Shown: positions 45,552-56,529 of the stretch, in pieces
Position numbering within the stretch: position 1 is the stretch's first letter
How the letters are laid out: the number at the start of each line of letters is the position of its first letter
Assembly (NCBI GenBank): GCA_033961575.1
Contig: CM066727.1
Location: 2,132,001 to 2,196,000, forward strand
Direction: 5' to 3'
From: Aselliscus stoliczkanus
Lineage: Eukaryota; Chordata; Mammalia; Chiroptera; Hipposideridae
DNA length: 64,000 bases
Program-made: the position numbers and the translations under genes
Notes under the pieces: generated by a model
Database searches by the model: none
The model's input: the letters and a program-made list of their open reading frames with translations, nothing else
Told to the model about the DNA's origin: nothing

Positions 45552-45672
45552 GGTGCCAAAAATGTATACACATTTTAATAAAAGAAAAAACTGTATTAAA
45601 ATTTTAATAATACATACCGATAACAAAAGATGACTATAAGTCATGTGTATACATTTTTTTTGGCAACCCCGG
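45552..45672. mobile_element. 121-bp mariner-like inverted-repeat element (MITE)
   Basis: The left end 45552-45573 reads ggtgccaaaaatgtatacac (plus at). The right end 45643-45668 is its reverse complement with a few extra T residues (ggttgccaaaaaaaatgta when reversed). TA dinucleotides flank it at 45550-45551 and 45673-45674, the insertion preference of the Tc1/mariner superfamily. Only about 70 bases lie between the arms, so it carries no transposase and would depend on one in trans. Family name not assigned. Confidence 0.85.
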
Positions 45673-46034
45673 TATATTTATAAATAAAATAGATTTATAT
45701 ATAACCATTTATTTTCTCCTTTTCTGTCCCAATTGGTAAATAAATAAATGTATTTCCTCTGAGAAATACTTATAAATGGAATTGTGTAATATAATTTGAA
45801 AACTGCTTCCTTGTGGATTTACAATAATTGGTGACAATTGACCCTTCCAAACCACAAAAGAGGCCAACCATTCCATGACACATGCTACTTGATTGATAAA
45901 AGTTTGTGTGGATAACTTATATTATCAATGACTTGGAGTTTTTGCAGACTATTCCTTGAAGGCATTGGTTCAATGTACTTTATTGATTAAAAGGTGTGTA
46001 AATCCTCAGGATTCAATTGGGACAGCAGTGGAGA

Positions 46035-46037
<3 letters not shown>
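45673..46037. other. AT-rich unique sequence
   Basis: Nothing recognisable. Confidence 0.5.

Positions 46038-46084
<47 letters not shown>
46038..46084 (+). repeat. GT microsatellite
   Basis: Uninterrupted dinucleotide run of 47 bases, likely polymorphic. It adjoins a MIR. Confidence 0.98.
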
Positions 46085-46086
<2 letters not shown>

Positions 46087-46104
46087 TTTTCATATAAAAC
46101 TATA

Positions 46105-46305
46105 GTGTTTTCAGGACTTTGCATCTTACATTATTTATTCAGTGCTTACAATAAACCTATGAAGAGGAAATAATTTATTTCTAGTTTTAATATAAGAAAA
46201 ATTAGAGAGAGAGAGGTTATATGAATCATTCAAGGACATTTCTCTAGTTAACTGCATTTCCTGGATTCATATAAGGCAATCTGTTTTTCACTATGCCGCT
46301 ATATT
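46105..46305 (-). repeat. MIR, antisense, near full length
   Basis: 'ggactttgcatcttacatta', 'acaataaacctatgaagagg', 'agagagagagaggttatatg', 'gaatcattcaaggacatttc' and 'catttcctggattcatataa' run through the whole antisense MIR order, ending with a 'cactatgccgctat' block that matches the tRNA-proximal part. Confidence 0.82.
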
Positions 46306-46399
46306 AATTTAAATTCTTTATTATTTATATTAAGGATTTTGGAGAATTTCTTACAGAAAATAGTCAGACACTTATTTCAGTGGTTCTCTGATGTTTTCA

Positions 46400-48260
46400 G
46401 CTTCTGATCAGTTCAGAAAAGTAAAGTATGCATACAGAAATGTGCATATGTCATACATTTAGAGTTCAAATTTCTCACAAACTGAAAATTTGTGAAATTT
46501 CTACTCAAGGTCAAGTAACAGAATATTTCTCTCTGAAGACCCTCATTGTTCTTCAGTTCAAAAATTCCAATTAAAGAGTTGCTATTGTCATGCTTTGTAA
46601 CACCATTGGTTAACTTTGCCTATTTGGGCACATTATATAAACGGAAACATAGATGTTTGTGTTTGTTTGTTTATGGCCTCTTCCACTCAAAGTTACGTGT
46701 GTGACATTCATCCATGAGTTGTGTACCTTTGCAGTGTATTCGTTGGTGTTGCTTTATAGTATTCTATTTTGTGAACACCGCACCTTTTCTCTCCTGTACT
46801 ATTGAAGGGCTTGTATGTAATTTCTAGTTTATGATGGTTACAAAGAGTGCTGTTTTGAACATTCCAGCACAGGTCTTGGTAAATAAATGGACACATCTAT
46901 TGGATATATGCCTAGGAATGGTGGTATTGAGTCAGAGCATAACTGCGTGTGTTCGACTTAAAAGATTGAACGGTCTTACAAAATAGATCTACTAATTGAC
47001 AGTGTTGGACAAGGTCTGGGAGTTTCAGTTCCTCCACAAGCTCACCTATACTTGGGGGTCCCATTGTTTTCACATAGGCCATCCTGGTGGAGCTGTAGTG
47101 GAATCACATTATGGAGGTTTTATTTGAATGTCTCTGACAATGGAGTAGAACACCTGTCCTATTATTGGATGGGTTCCTAGAATACCTTTCTCACTACAGT
47201 GTCAGTTCCTCTGTTGCCATTTTTTCCCCTTATGGATTGTCTGTCTTTTTCTTGTTGATTTATAAGGCATTTTTATACATTCTGTAAGCAAGTATTTAAT
47301 TGGATATATCAATGATGATGATCTTTTCTCTCTAGCTAATGGTACCTTTGATGAACTGCATTTCTCAAATTTAATATGGTCCAGTCTATTGATTTGTGTA
47401 CATTTTTTATTGATAATAGCTTTTGGGTTTGAAAAATCTTTTCCCTCTCAGTGGTCATACTGATGTTCTCTGGCATTTGGCTCTAGAAAATTTATCATTT
47501 TAATTTTAAGTCTGCAATCTCTGAAACTGTAAAGCGTCGAGATTCTTTTCCTATGCATATACGATTCACCTGGCACCATCCAAGGGTTGTGTACATCTAG
47601 CATGTTCATTTTCATCGCTGTGTATGCCATTGTTTATCTCTTCTACTCTTGATGGATATTTGTGTCAATTCTAACAACAAACCTTCCCCCATTGCACAGA
47701 ATGTGCAGGTCTGCTGCTCACGCCTGTCCTACTCACTGGCCAGCTCTCTGTCCTGACATGTCAACTACTCATGTCTTAACTACTTTTACTATAATATAAT
47801 AGGTCTTCACAGCTGGTAGTGAAGGCCGCAAGCTTTGCCTTTTTTCAAAAATTATTCTTTATATACAGCACTTGGTCTTCTATATTTGCAGGTAAACTTT
47901 AGAAATACCTTGTCAACTTGTGGAAAAAAAAAAACAAAACAACCAAAACCCTGTTGATGTTTGGGAGGACTGGATTAAGTCTACTGATCCATTGTGGAGA
48001 AATTGCTATCTTTACAGTATTGTGTCTTCTAGTATTTGACATGGGATTTATGTGCGTTTATTTAGGTCTTTAATTTCACTCATTGTTAAGTCCTAACAAG
48101 TCATTCCTTAAATTCACTGACAGCGAATTGAGGATTTACTGATATCGTAAGTGGCACCTTTTTAAAGTTTATTTTCCATTTATCTGTTGCTATTATTTAA
48201 AAATACGATAGACTTTTCTGTTTATTGGCTTTGTATCCAATGTTATATCTGCTAAATAAC
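46400..48260 (-). mobile_element. Old L1 fragment (3' UTR and ORF2 C-terminal region), antisense
   Basis: From left to right the plus strand shows antisense L1 landmarks: 'gcctatttgggcacattata' (46618), 'tgacattcatccatgagttg' (46701), 'ttgctttatagtattctatt' (46748), 'ttggatatatgcctaggaat' (46899), and beyond 47250 the complement of the ORF2 C-terminal region, for example 'agtctattgatttgtgtaca' (47383) and 'ttattggctttgtatccaat' (48221). No open frame of any length remains, since stops and indels are frequent. It is a 5'-truncated, ancient L1M-type copy. Confidence 0.85.
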
Positions 48261-49342
48261 ACTGTATTTACATTAAATGGGACATAAAGTAAGAATAGGA
48301 ATGTTTATGTTAGAAACAAACAAAAAAATACAGACAGAAACACATACCAGTCATTCGATTATTCTAAAGAATTATTACACTTTACATTCAGCTATCTAAA
48401 GGAAAAATATATTGTTTTTCATGAGGTTTGCTACAGGATAACACTTGTATAATAACTATCTTCAGGAGATACTGATTTCCCACTTATATAAGGATATGGA
48501 GCCAAAGATTTGTGAAACATGTGTAAAGAATTATTTTTCCTTAGATTTTATATAAAAGGTGAAGAAGTGTATATGCCCAAGACTTGAAAGGGAATATCCA
48601 AAAATGTAACATTTGTTTGGTGGGAGATCATGGGCTATCTACAGTCCTACTCAAAAACATTTAATGAAATCAACTTGATTTGTGTAGCTTTAGAAAATCA
48701 AGTTTCATCTTAACTACAAGGAAATTAAGCTAAGTAGCAAGATGCCCAGAGAATTAAAATTTACGTAGAACACACACTTGATTGCTTCAAACTAAGCTGC
48801 TTGGGTCACATAGTAGTTCATTTATATGGCAATTTGGAGTATTGCTTTCACTGAGACAACATTTAATGAAGAACTAAGACTCGGTATTTTGGGAAGTGTT
48901 TTGAATATGTAACCTAATACCAGTACACAGAGCAGGGAATGTGACTTGTATTGCATGCCAAGAGAAGGCAATTTCTATGGAATTGACTCAGAATTGTATT
49001 GTCCCCCCTGCTGCTTCTTTTGGCTGTTCCTGAATCCAATTTGCTGTGGACCATGATGGAATGTATTACGAGTCGAGTCGCAATTCAAATGTATGGCAGG
49101 AAATGAATTCAAGTGGTAATATGCTTGTTAGGTTAGGAACTCTGCTTAAAAAAAAAATATGTTGTATAATCTTACAGGTTTTTACACTTTGCAGTAGTCA
49201 GTAACTTGAGAATAAATTCACCCTACCAGTCCATCTTTAATGAAATTGTGTTCATTGCACAAGGATGTTTTTATCATGTACCAATATTATGTCATTAATA
49301 AGGATACAAAGATGAATAGAATCATCCCCACTGTAAAATTAA

Positions 49343-49346
<4 letters not shown>
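48261..49346. other. AT-rich unique sequence, no gene seen
   Basis: No repeat family or coding element recognised, although the left edge may extend the L1. Confidence 0.45.

Positions 49347-49396
<50 letters not shown>
49347..49396 (+). repeat. AC microsatellite
   Basis: Uninterrupted 50-base AC run. Confidence 0.98.
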
Positions 49397-49400
<4 letters not shown>

Positions 49401-49940
49401 ACCAAAATAAGCCATAAATATCTGAATCTGAAGCAATTTTATTTCAGGGTAAATGTGCTCTGTCCCACAGGGGACATTCTTTCTCCATAGTGCAGAGACG
49501 AGCCTTTCATATTTTTCTGTAAACCATGAGAAATCTAGAGAAATTGGGTCTCTACACAGAAAGAGATGCTTGTGCTTTGTCACCTGTGAAGCCAGTGAAT
49601 AGAAACAAATACAGCGCTAATGCTTGTGTTATTTTTTAAGGTGGAATCAGTGGAGATGGGAGATGGGGATATAGCTTCCTTGTTCTCACATAACTTGCTC
49701 CATGTCACATTTTCACACAAATCAGAGCCTCCTCTGGGGATTCATCCTCAACAAGCACAGTGATAAATTTCTTCCACTTTTATGGGCTTTTGCTACAATG
49801 AATGGCTGCCTTACATTTATAGTTATCCTTAGATTATCCTAATGAATCTGAACATTTTATCTCGATCTAGATTGACTATGGAGCATTTTTGACATATTGA
49901 TGAACTATATATAACATACATGTCATAAACTTGTGTATGG
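49397..49940. other. AT-rich unique sequence, no gene seen
   Basis: Nothing recognised. Confidence 0.5.
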
Positions 49941-50004
49941 ATATATATATCTATATATCTATATCTATATCTATATCTATATCTATATCTATATCTATAT
50001 ATAT
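49941..50004 (+). repeat. ATATCT microsatellite
   Basis: About eight (ATATCT)-type hexamers flanked by AT runs. Confidence 0.97.
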
Positions 50005-50297
50005 GTATTTTCCCATGCAGGATAATTTAGTAATTATTTTTATTTATTAGCAAATAATTTATTTATTAGTAAGTATGTGACCTATGCCTGCCTTAACTAG
50101 GAACTGATAGCAATAATAAAATACAACGATTTTTTTGAGCCTGAGTCAAGAACATGATGTGAGAGTAGAGACATTCAACAATCACACAGGAGGCATCCCT
50201 ATGCCTGGAGTCCTGTCCAAAGGTAATATTCTACAAAGTAACTGAGTGCAAGCATAGGAAATACCGAGGACAGAGAAGATATGCACGTATTAGTATA

Positions 50298-50421
50298 TCT
50301 ACCTCTTTTTTTTTTTTTTTTTTTTTTTTAGCTGAGCCATCCTGCCACCTGTTGGCAGCTTAGTGGAAGCTCAGCTTGGGCTGGGCATCGAACTGCTGTT
50401 GTTCAGAGCTCAGTTCAGCAA
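50298..50421 (-). mobile_element. tRNA-derived SINE, antisense, 5'-truncated, CTCF-like motif
   Basis: A 23-base T run (the A tail on the other strand) is followed by 'agctgagccatcctgccacc', 'tgttggcagcttagtggaag' and 'ggctgggcatcgaactgctg'. It matches the copy at 62735-62883 almost base for base but stops before the tRNA-like head, so it is 5'-truncated. An 11-bp duplication gtattagtata lies at 50287-50297 and 50422-50432. The motif at 50342-50355 is described in the findings. Confidence 0.92.
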
Positions 50422-50432
50422 GTATTAGTATA

Positions 50433-50864
50433 ATAAGGATTCTTTTTTGTTTGTTTTTTTTTGCTTTTTTTGTTGTTGTTTTTTTGTCTGACTCAACATT
50501 AAAGAGAAGCCTGACTATATTTATATAATAGAGACTTTGTAATGGATTTTTCAGCTTTGTGAAACCAAACTTTTGTCTCATCCAGACTGGTTGGATTTCC
50601 TTATTACTCTGTATTCCAAGAGTACATAGTTTGTTAGGGGATGGGTATTGCATGTCACTTTTGTATGTGTGTGTGTGAAATTAAAACATACCTTTTAAGT
50701 TGTCTGCCTTGAAAAAGGGCTGGATGGCTGGATGGGTGAGTGAGAAATGGCACACGACCTTGAGGCTTAAACTGAAGAGGGGGAGGACTCTGGATCCCCG
50801 GAGTGACCGGGAAAAGAGTGTGCTGCGGAGAGATGCGGACCTTGGCTAGACGCCTCTCATCACC
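50433..50864. other. Unique sequence with T-rich runs
   Basis: GTT/T-rich runs at 50440-50486 and a short GT run at 50667-50677. No gene. Confidence 0.5.
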
Positions 50865-50985
50865 AACAACCAAGGCTCAGTTTCCACAACAATAAAATGC
50901 ACTTAATGATGCCTCACCTCCCAAGATTGAGAAGGTTCAAAAGAGAGAACATGCATAAAACACTTAGCATGTTAGTTTCTTTCCC
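50865..50985 (+). repeat. MIR
   Basis: 'caaggctcagtttccacaac', 'aataaaatgcacttaatgat' and 'gcataaaacacttagcatgt' match the MIR 3' half in sense order. Confidence 0.82.
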
Positions 50986-51213
50986 TTCCAGATCAGTTTT
51001 CTCTCTGGTGGTGCTGAGGTCAGCTACATAACAATGTGTCCACAAATAAAAGTAAAATTAGCTTGTTTGGGTCTGAGGTGTATTATTACAAACTAGATAT
51101 GGATAAAGTCTGATAGGACATTGAGGACCTACCATTTCCCAGGGTATTGGGGTTTTCCTTCACTCTAGTTGAGAGCACTTAATCCCCTAGAAAGAATTCC
51201 CTCAGCTGGTTCG
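50986..51213. other. Unique sequence
   Basis: Flank of the half-LINE. No gene recognised. Confidence 0.5.
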
Positions 51214-52016
51214 TTTTTTTTTAAATTAATTAATTAATTTATTTTTATTAGTTTCAGGTGTACAACACAATGCAATAGTTATACTCTTTACCCCCCAAAG
51301 TGACAGCCCCCCTCCCCCAGTTCGCCACCCCACTCCCCCCCATATCATACATATCCATCACAACTCCCCTGACTCCCCTCCACAGTATACTCCACATCCC
51401 GTGACCATCCACATATTCAGTTGCAGTTGGCATACAATACTATACAACATCAGCTTCAGGTGTACAGTGCAGTGATCAAACCTCTACTCCATCCATGAAG
51501 TGGTCTCCCTAACAAGACATGTGACTATCTGACACGCCACAAAATTTTTACAACATTATTATATTCCCCGAACTTTGTTTCATATTCCCAGTGGCAATAT
51601 TGTAGTTGTCTATTTATGCTGTCTAATCCCTTCCCCTTCCCTCCATCCTCACCCCCCTCCCAACTAGCAACGCTCAGTTTTTCCTCTACATCTATGAGTC
51701 TGTTTACTTTGATCGTTTACTCAGCTCTTCAGACTCCACACACAAGTGAGATCACATGGTACCTGTCCTTCTCCGACTGACTTATTTCACACAACATAAT
51801 AGTCTCTTCACAACATTATCAATTACATTCCCAGAACTGCCCCCATATCCCTGCGGCAACCTTGTAGTCCCATCTACACTGTCCAAAACCCCCCTCTCCC
51901 TCTTCCCTACTCCCTCCCAGCCAGTCACCATCAGTTTTTCCTTTATATCTGCTTGATATGACTTCAGTCTTCTTAAATTTTCTCTCTGGGCTAGCTTGTT
52001 TACGCCTTTCTTTTGT

Positions 52017-52889
52017 TTAAAAAAGCCCTTTTAACATTTCTTGCAATGCTGGCTTGGTGGTAATGAATTCCTTAAGCTTATTCTTTTCTGAGAAGCTCTT
52101 TATTTCTCCTTCAATTTTAAGTGATAGCCGTGCTTGGTAGAGCAATCTTGGTTGTAGGCCTTTATTTTGTGTCACTTTGAATATCTCCTGCCACTCCCTT
52201 CTGGCCTGCTGAATTTCTGTAGACAAGTCAGCTGTTAGTCTAACAGGAGTTCCTTTGTATGTAACCTGCTGCCTTTCTCTTGCAGCCTCTAGGATTCTGT
52301 CTCTGTCTTTAACCTTTGCCATTTTAGCTATGATGTGTCTTGGTGTGGACCTGTTTGGGTTCAGCTTGTTTGGAACCCTCTGCACTTCCTGGGCATGTAT
52401 GTTGATTTCCTTCACCAGGGTGGGGAAGTTTTCAGTCATTATTTTTTCAAATACATTTTCGACCCCTTGCTTCTTCTCTTTTCCTTCTGCTATTCTTATG
52501 ATTCGAAGGTGGCTGTGTTTCACCTTATCCCATAGGGCTCTTAAACTATTTTCATTGTGTTTTATTCTTTGGTCTTTTTGCTGTGCCAACTGGGTGAGTT
52601 CTGCTATTTTATCTTCCAAATCGCTGATCCGCTCCTCTGCTTCATCTACTCTACTGATGATTCCTTCTAGTGTGTTCTTCATTTCAGTTATTGTATTCTT
52701 TAGTTCTAACTGGTTGTTTTTTATGATTTCTCTATCCTTCCTTATGTCCTCACTAAGTTTGTTCAACATTCTTATCAACAGTGTTCTAAACTGTGTCTCT
52801 GAAAGGTTGGATCCCTCTGTTTCATTGAGTTCCATTTCTGGAGGTTTCTTCTGATCTTTTACTTGTGACATGTTTCTTTGTTTCCCCAT
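52017..52889 (-). CDS. LINE ORF1p-like protein of the half-LINE (290 aa)
   Basis: The predicted protein is an L1 ORF1p-type nucleic-acid chaperone. These proteins form coiled-coil trimers that coat LINE RNA in cytoplasmic particles; that is family knowledge. In sequence, residues 30-115 are a Leu/Ile/Glu/Lys-rich coiled coil (ISDLEDKIAELTQLAQQKDQ), followed by an RRM-like part (LRIIRIAEGKEKKQG) and a C-terminal domain with TPRHIIAKMAKVKDRDRI, PVRLTADLSTEIQQARREW and FITTKPALQEMLKG. The start MGKQ at 52889 is chosen because the MGK beginning is typical; the frame is open for a further 26 codons upstream in what looks like 5' UTR. At 290 residues it is shorter than the roughly 340 of primate ORF1p. 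It ends in a TAA just after EMLKGLF, while the same frame stays open for about 59 more codons, with basic residues first, so the C-terminal tail may have been cut by a recent stop. It lacks any ORF2 partner and would need reverse transcriptase from another L1. Expression is unknown. Confidence 0.85.
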   Translation of the reverse strand: MGKQRNMSQVKDQKKPPEMELNETEGSNLSETQFRTLLIRMLNKLSEDIRKDREIIKNNQLELKNTITEMKNTLEGIISRVDEAEERISDLEDKIAELTQLAQQKDQRIKHNENSLRALWDKVKHSHLRIIRIAEGKEKKQGVENVFEKIMTENFPTLVKEINIHAQEVQRVPNKLNPNRSTPRHIIAKMAKVKDRDRILEAARERQQVTYKGTPVRLTADLSTEIQQARREWQEIFKVTQNKGLQPRLLYQARLSLKIEGEIKSFSEKNKLKEFITTKPALQEMLKGLF

Positions 52890-53069
52890 TCTGGCTGTCG
52901 CTCTGGGATTGCTTTGATGTATTAGATAGATCACCAGGAGAGCCCTGGCTGGATCACACAGGCACACAGCTCACCGCCTAACACTCCCAGGAAAACTCCC
53001 AGTCTCAGCCTGTCCCAATCAGCTGCTCGCAGATCAGGCTGAGCAGCCCGATAACCAATCACCAGCCTG

Positions 53070-53287
53070 GCAACTCTGCAAGCGGAGTGCGGAGAGCGGG
53101 GACCGAGGCGGCTTGCGCACTCCCGCCTCTCAGTGAGCAGCCTGTTGGAGCCAGATCACTCCCACTAGGCGTTTCCCTGGCAACGCAGCACAAGCCGAGC
53201 GGAGGGTGGGGATCCGAGGCGGCTTGCGCACTCCTGGGTCTCAGTGAGCAGCCTGTTGGAGCCGGAGGGCACCCGCCCTGCGTTTTT
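53070..53287 (-). promoter_or_regulatory. Tandem 5' UTR monomers of the half-LINE (likely promoter)
   Basis: Two copies of a GC- and CpG-rich unit share 'gaggcggcttgcgcactc' at 53105 and 53216 (period 111) and 'tcagtgagcagcctgttgga' just after. L1 promoters in several mammals are built of such 5' monomers. The outer copy is cut at 53287. Promoter function is inferred from position. Confidence 0.7.
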
Positions 53288-55880
53288 ATAATAATGTTTT
53301 TTATTGAGCTACCTACATAATGATTTTCAAAGGCATAGGTTAAGTTGCTTTCCTTTACACCACGCTCTCTGATCTGATGTCACTTCTGATACTGAAGAAT
53401 TAAGCTCACACAACTTAGTATCATTTGTGACACACTTGAAAATATATGAAAAAGGGAATTTGTGATAGTGAACATAGTTACTAAGTCAGCTCAAAGTCAG
53501 AACGCATAAGTGACCAACATAACATACAAGGGACAAAGCCTGTTCCATTCAAAGGGTGCCACGCCAGAACATCAGACATATTAGCCACTCAGACACATTC
53601 ATAAAAGATTAATTACCTGGGTCTTTTAAAGGTTACACTCCATAGAGAGATTATAGGTAGAGATTTACAGATACAGATATTTGAAAGAATTCATATGGAT
53701 TAGGTATTTTCCTGTTTATATCATTTCCACAGTTCTTTTAATAAACCAAGCAGAAACAAGTGAAGCAAATGTTTTAACTCATCTTTTACTTGCGTAATAT
53801 TTACATTTCTATTCTTCTTTCTAATTGAAAGGGAAGGCTGGCATCCTTATTGTTGCTATTATGCCGATAGCTACCATTTGTGGGGATACTTATAGAGGCC
53901 ACTCCAAGGTGTGCTCTCCTGTCTGATGGAGAAGATACAGGTGCAGGGATAGTTCAAGAAATAGTGTGCAGGCTGTTGCACATGTTGGGGGAGGGGCCAC
54001 ACTCTTCCTTCAGTCCCACCCCTGGAAGCTGTGTGTACAATCTAACAAATCCCCACCTCTCTTTCTCGATGCCTGATATTTGTTTGGTCTTTTAACTATC
54101 CAAACTGGGATTCTTTATCCGAACCCCCTATGCAAACAACAACGAAGCAAAGCATGTGAGTGCCAAGGAAGGAGAGGCTAGGAAAAATGATTACGCACAG
54201 TCGTCACACAACCACGTGGCATGAATTAGGCATCAGACGGACATGATGACTCATAATCTTTGATAGAGTTTTTACCATTTACATACAGCTTAAGTTTTAG
54301 ACTTTTTGTGAACTATAATGTCGTGTAAGCTTTAGGTCCTGTCCAGGGTATATAAAGTGATTTCCCTATAATATTTCCCTTATGGATGTTAGTTCATGGT
54401 GTTTCATGGTGTTAGTTCATTATTAGAGAAAAGTGGAATATTTTCTAGGACTGTACACTCTCCATGATAGTTTTTCCAGCTACTTTAATGCCCCATGTTT
54501 AATCGGAGTTATTAACAGTCAAACCGAGTTATCAATAGTCAAAGTTGCTCATTCTTTGTGTCACTCCATATGCAGATTATATTATGGCACAGGCCATGTG
54601 CTTAGGGCCGTGTTCAAAGGAAATAGAAGTTCTGCTGTAAAGAGCCCATGGACCGGAGCAGAGCCTGCATTCTGGTCTGGGGAGAAGAGGGCCACCCTAG
54701 AGGACTTGTTCTCTTGATCTCTCTGGGCTTCACTAAAAAGGGGGAAAGGGAGGCTCCAACGTATCTGTAAACAACCCCCCACCCCATCTATGCCAGTGAG
54801 AACCAAACATAAAAGAGACTCAGTGTCCACTAGGCTGAACTAACTCACCTTTACCCCCTCCCTTCTGAGATGCACACCTGGGGCTGGGGCGCGTGGCTGG
54901 GAGGCACATGCCTCACCCCTTCTGTGCCACAGCGGGACACCAGCAGGGCTGCAGCCCTGGGCCCAGCAGAAGCTCGGCAGCCCGGCTAAAGCAGGATGGC
55001 GGAGCGCAGTCGAGCACCCCATTCCTCTCCCAAATGTCACCTTCCCTCCCGCAGGAAAGGGAAGAAGCCATGGAGCGAGGTGGGCTTGAAGTGACCCCTC
55101 CACACGGGAGTCGAGTCTGTGGGCCTGAAGACCCTCAAAGAACGCTGTGATTTTGTGGTTAGGAGAGGAACAAAGTGCTATTTTAATTAACATTTTAAAT
55201 AAAAATGCTCACACATTTCATATAAAAGCATGCTATCGGCTAAGCCTGTGTTATTATCTATGAATTATTTGTTATACTTCTAATAACTCATGATAAAAAA
55301 CAAGTATATTAAAAACTTATTGCCTCTTTTTGGAATTAATATTTTCCTAGGAATAAAGGAAACAGTGAATCTGTGCTAATAAATTACTCCATAAATCTGT
55401 TAGGACCCAAAAAGAATGGTGCCTTTAAGCCTCTGAGTGCAAAATTCGTCATTGCCACAAAAATGTCATGGATATACCCTAGGACAACGATACACACACG
55501 AACTGACAAAGCCGCCACTTGGGACTTTGAAATAGGTATCACTGTTGCCATTCCTGCTTTAAAAAACATCAAGAGGCAATAAAATAATAAAAGGATGGAT
55601 TTTATCTAAAACAAGGTGGATCACATGGCATGATATCAGGGATCTGAGACGACTGCCCTCCCTTCGAATATTTGTTGCTTTCATGGAACAAAATTTCTGT
55701 CACTGGCTTATTTTCTATTAGAACTACTAAAAATATTGATGTATAGTGAAGGACTATATAAGTAGATACCAAATACTACATTAAAATGCAAGAGGAAAGG
55801 ATATAAAAAGTAGAATTAGAACTGTAGTTTGGGAGGACATACAGGCCCACCGCCCTTCACACTACAACCCAACCATATTC
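53288..55880. other. Unique sequence, no gene seen
   Basis: Mixed, mostly AT-rich. Short local duplications are visible at 54387-54420 (gttagttcatggtg twice) and 54504-54543 (gagttat-caacagtcaaa type, twice). Frames near 54840-55193 show no domain. Confidence 0.5.
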
Positions 55881-56360
55881 TCACCTCCACACGTCCCTTC
55901 ATCCACTCCCACAGGGGACCTCGGCCCGATCACTCCGACCACGTTGAAACCCGCTTCAGCGGTTCCTGTAGACAACCTTGCTGGCTCCCCAGTGTCCCCA
56001 AGCCATGGCCCTGCTTTTCCTCACCCCGTCACAAGCTCTCGGAGAAGTCCTCTCTGCCTCTTGTCTTCGCTTCCTCAGCCCCCGTTCTCGCCTGGGTCCC
56101 CCGAGGCCCCACCCTGCCTCCTGCTCTCAGGGGGCACCTGGTGCCAGATCCCGTGGGCGGCAGTACGCGTGTCCCACTGGGTCTCCTCCCAGCGGGGCCC
56201 ACCCTCGCTGCAGCCGGCGCCCGGCCTCCTTCCGGCCTCCTGGGCTTCTGCTCTCCCACTCCGCGGGGCAGGGCCTGAGGCTCTGAGCTCTAGCCCCAGT
56301 CCTGCTCTCCTGCTGCCTCGTCCAGCCCTGGAACTTTACCTCTGCCTCCTGAGGACGCCC
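55881..56360. other. CT-rich, moderately CpG-rich stretch, no gene supported
   Basis: Several long frames overlap in different phases (55829-56278, 55944-56363, 55978-56286). All are Pro/Ser/Leu-rich without domains, as expected for stop-poor CT-rich DNA. CpG is elevated near 55920-55970 and 56090-56270. It may be an unusual upstream part of the L2 beginning near 56530. Confidence 0.4.
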
Positions 56361-56529
56361 TAATGCCCTCCAGAGCCCCCACTGCCTCTCACGCCTTCCC
56401 CCAGGAAGACGGCAAACCCACTGAGTGTGGGATCCTGCACTGAGCGTGGGCTGGCCTCTTCATCCAAACCCACCCGACCAGTCAGATGGCTCCCCTGCTC
56501 TGCCCGTTTCCCACGCCCTGCAGTCCTTT

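Larger units (their letters stand above)
51214..53287 (-). mobile_element. HAL1-like half-LINE (5' UTR, ORF1, 3' UTR, A tail; no ORF2)
   Basis: Reading the minus strand from 53287 down, the element has a GC-rich 5' UTR made of two tandem units with a 111-bp period, a nearly intact ORF1 (52889-52017), and directly after it a roughly 800-bp 3' UTR ending in an A-rich tail at 51214-51245. There is no endonuclease or reverse-transcriptase sequence between ORF1 and the 3' UTR. That arrangement is what is known for HAL1 'half-L1' elements. The 3' UTR contains two diverged tandem copies of about 210 bp (roughly 51520-51700 and 51790-51950) and G-rich tracts on the element's sense strand. Low divergence from the 15228-15827 copy and the open ORF suggest youth. 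A clear target-site duplication was not found; a 7-base match (aaaaacg on the minus strand) at both ends is ambiguous. Confidence 0.88.

Noticed and set aside
52255..52854. 199-codon plus-strand frame rich in hydrophobic residues
   Set aside because: It is the antisense shadow of the half-LINE ORF1.
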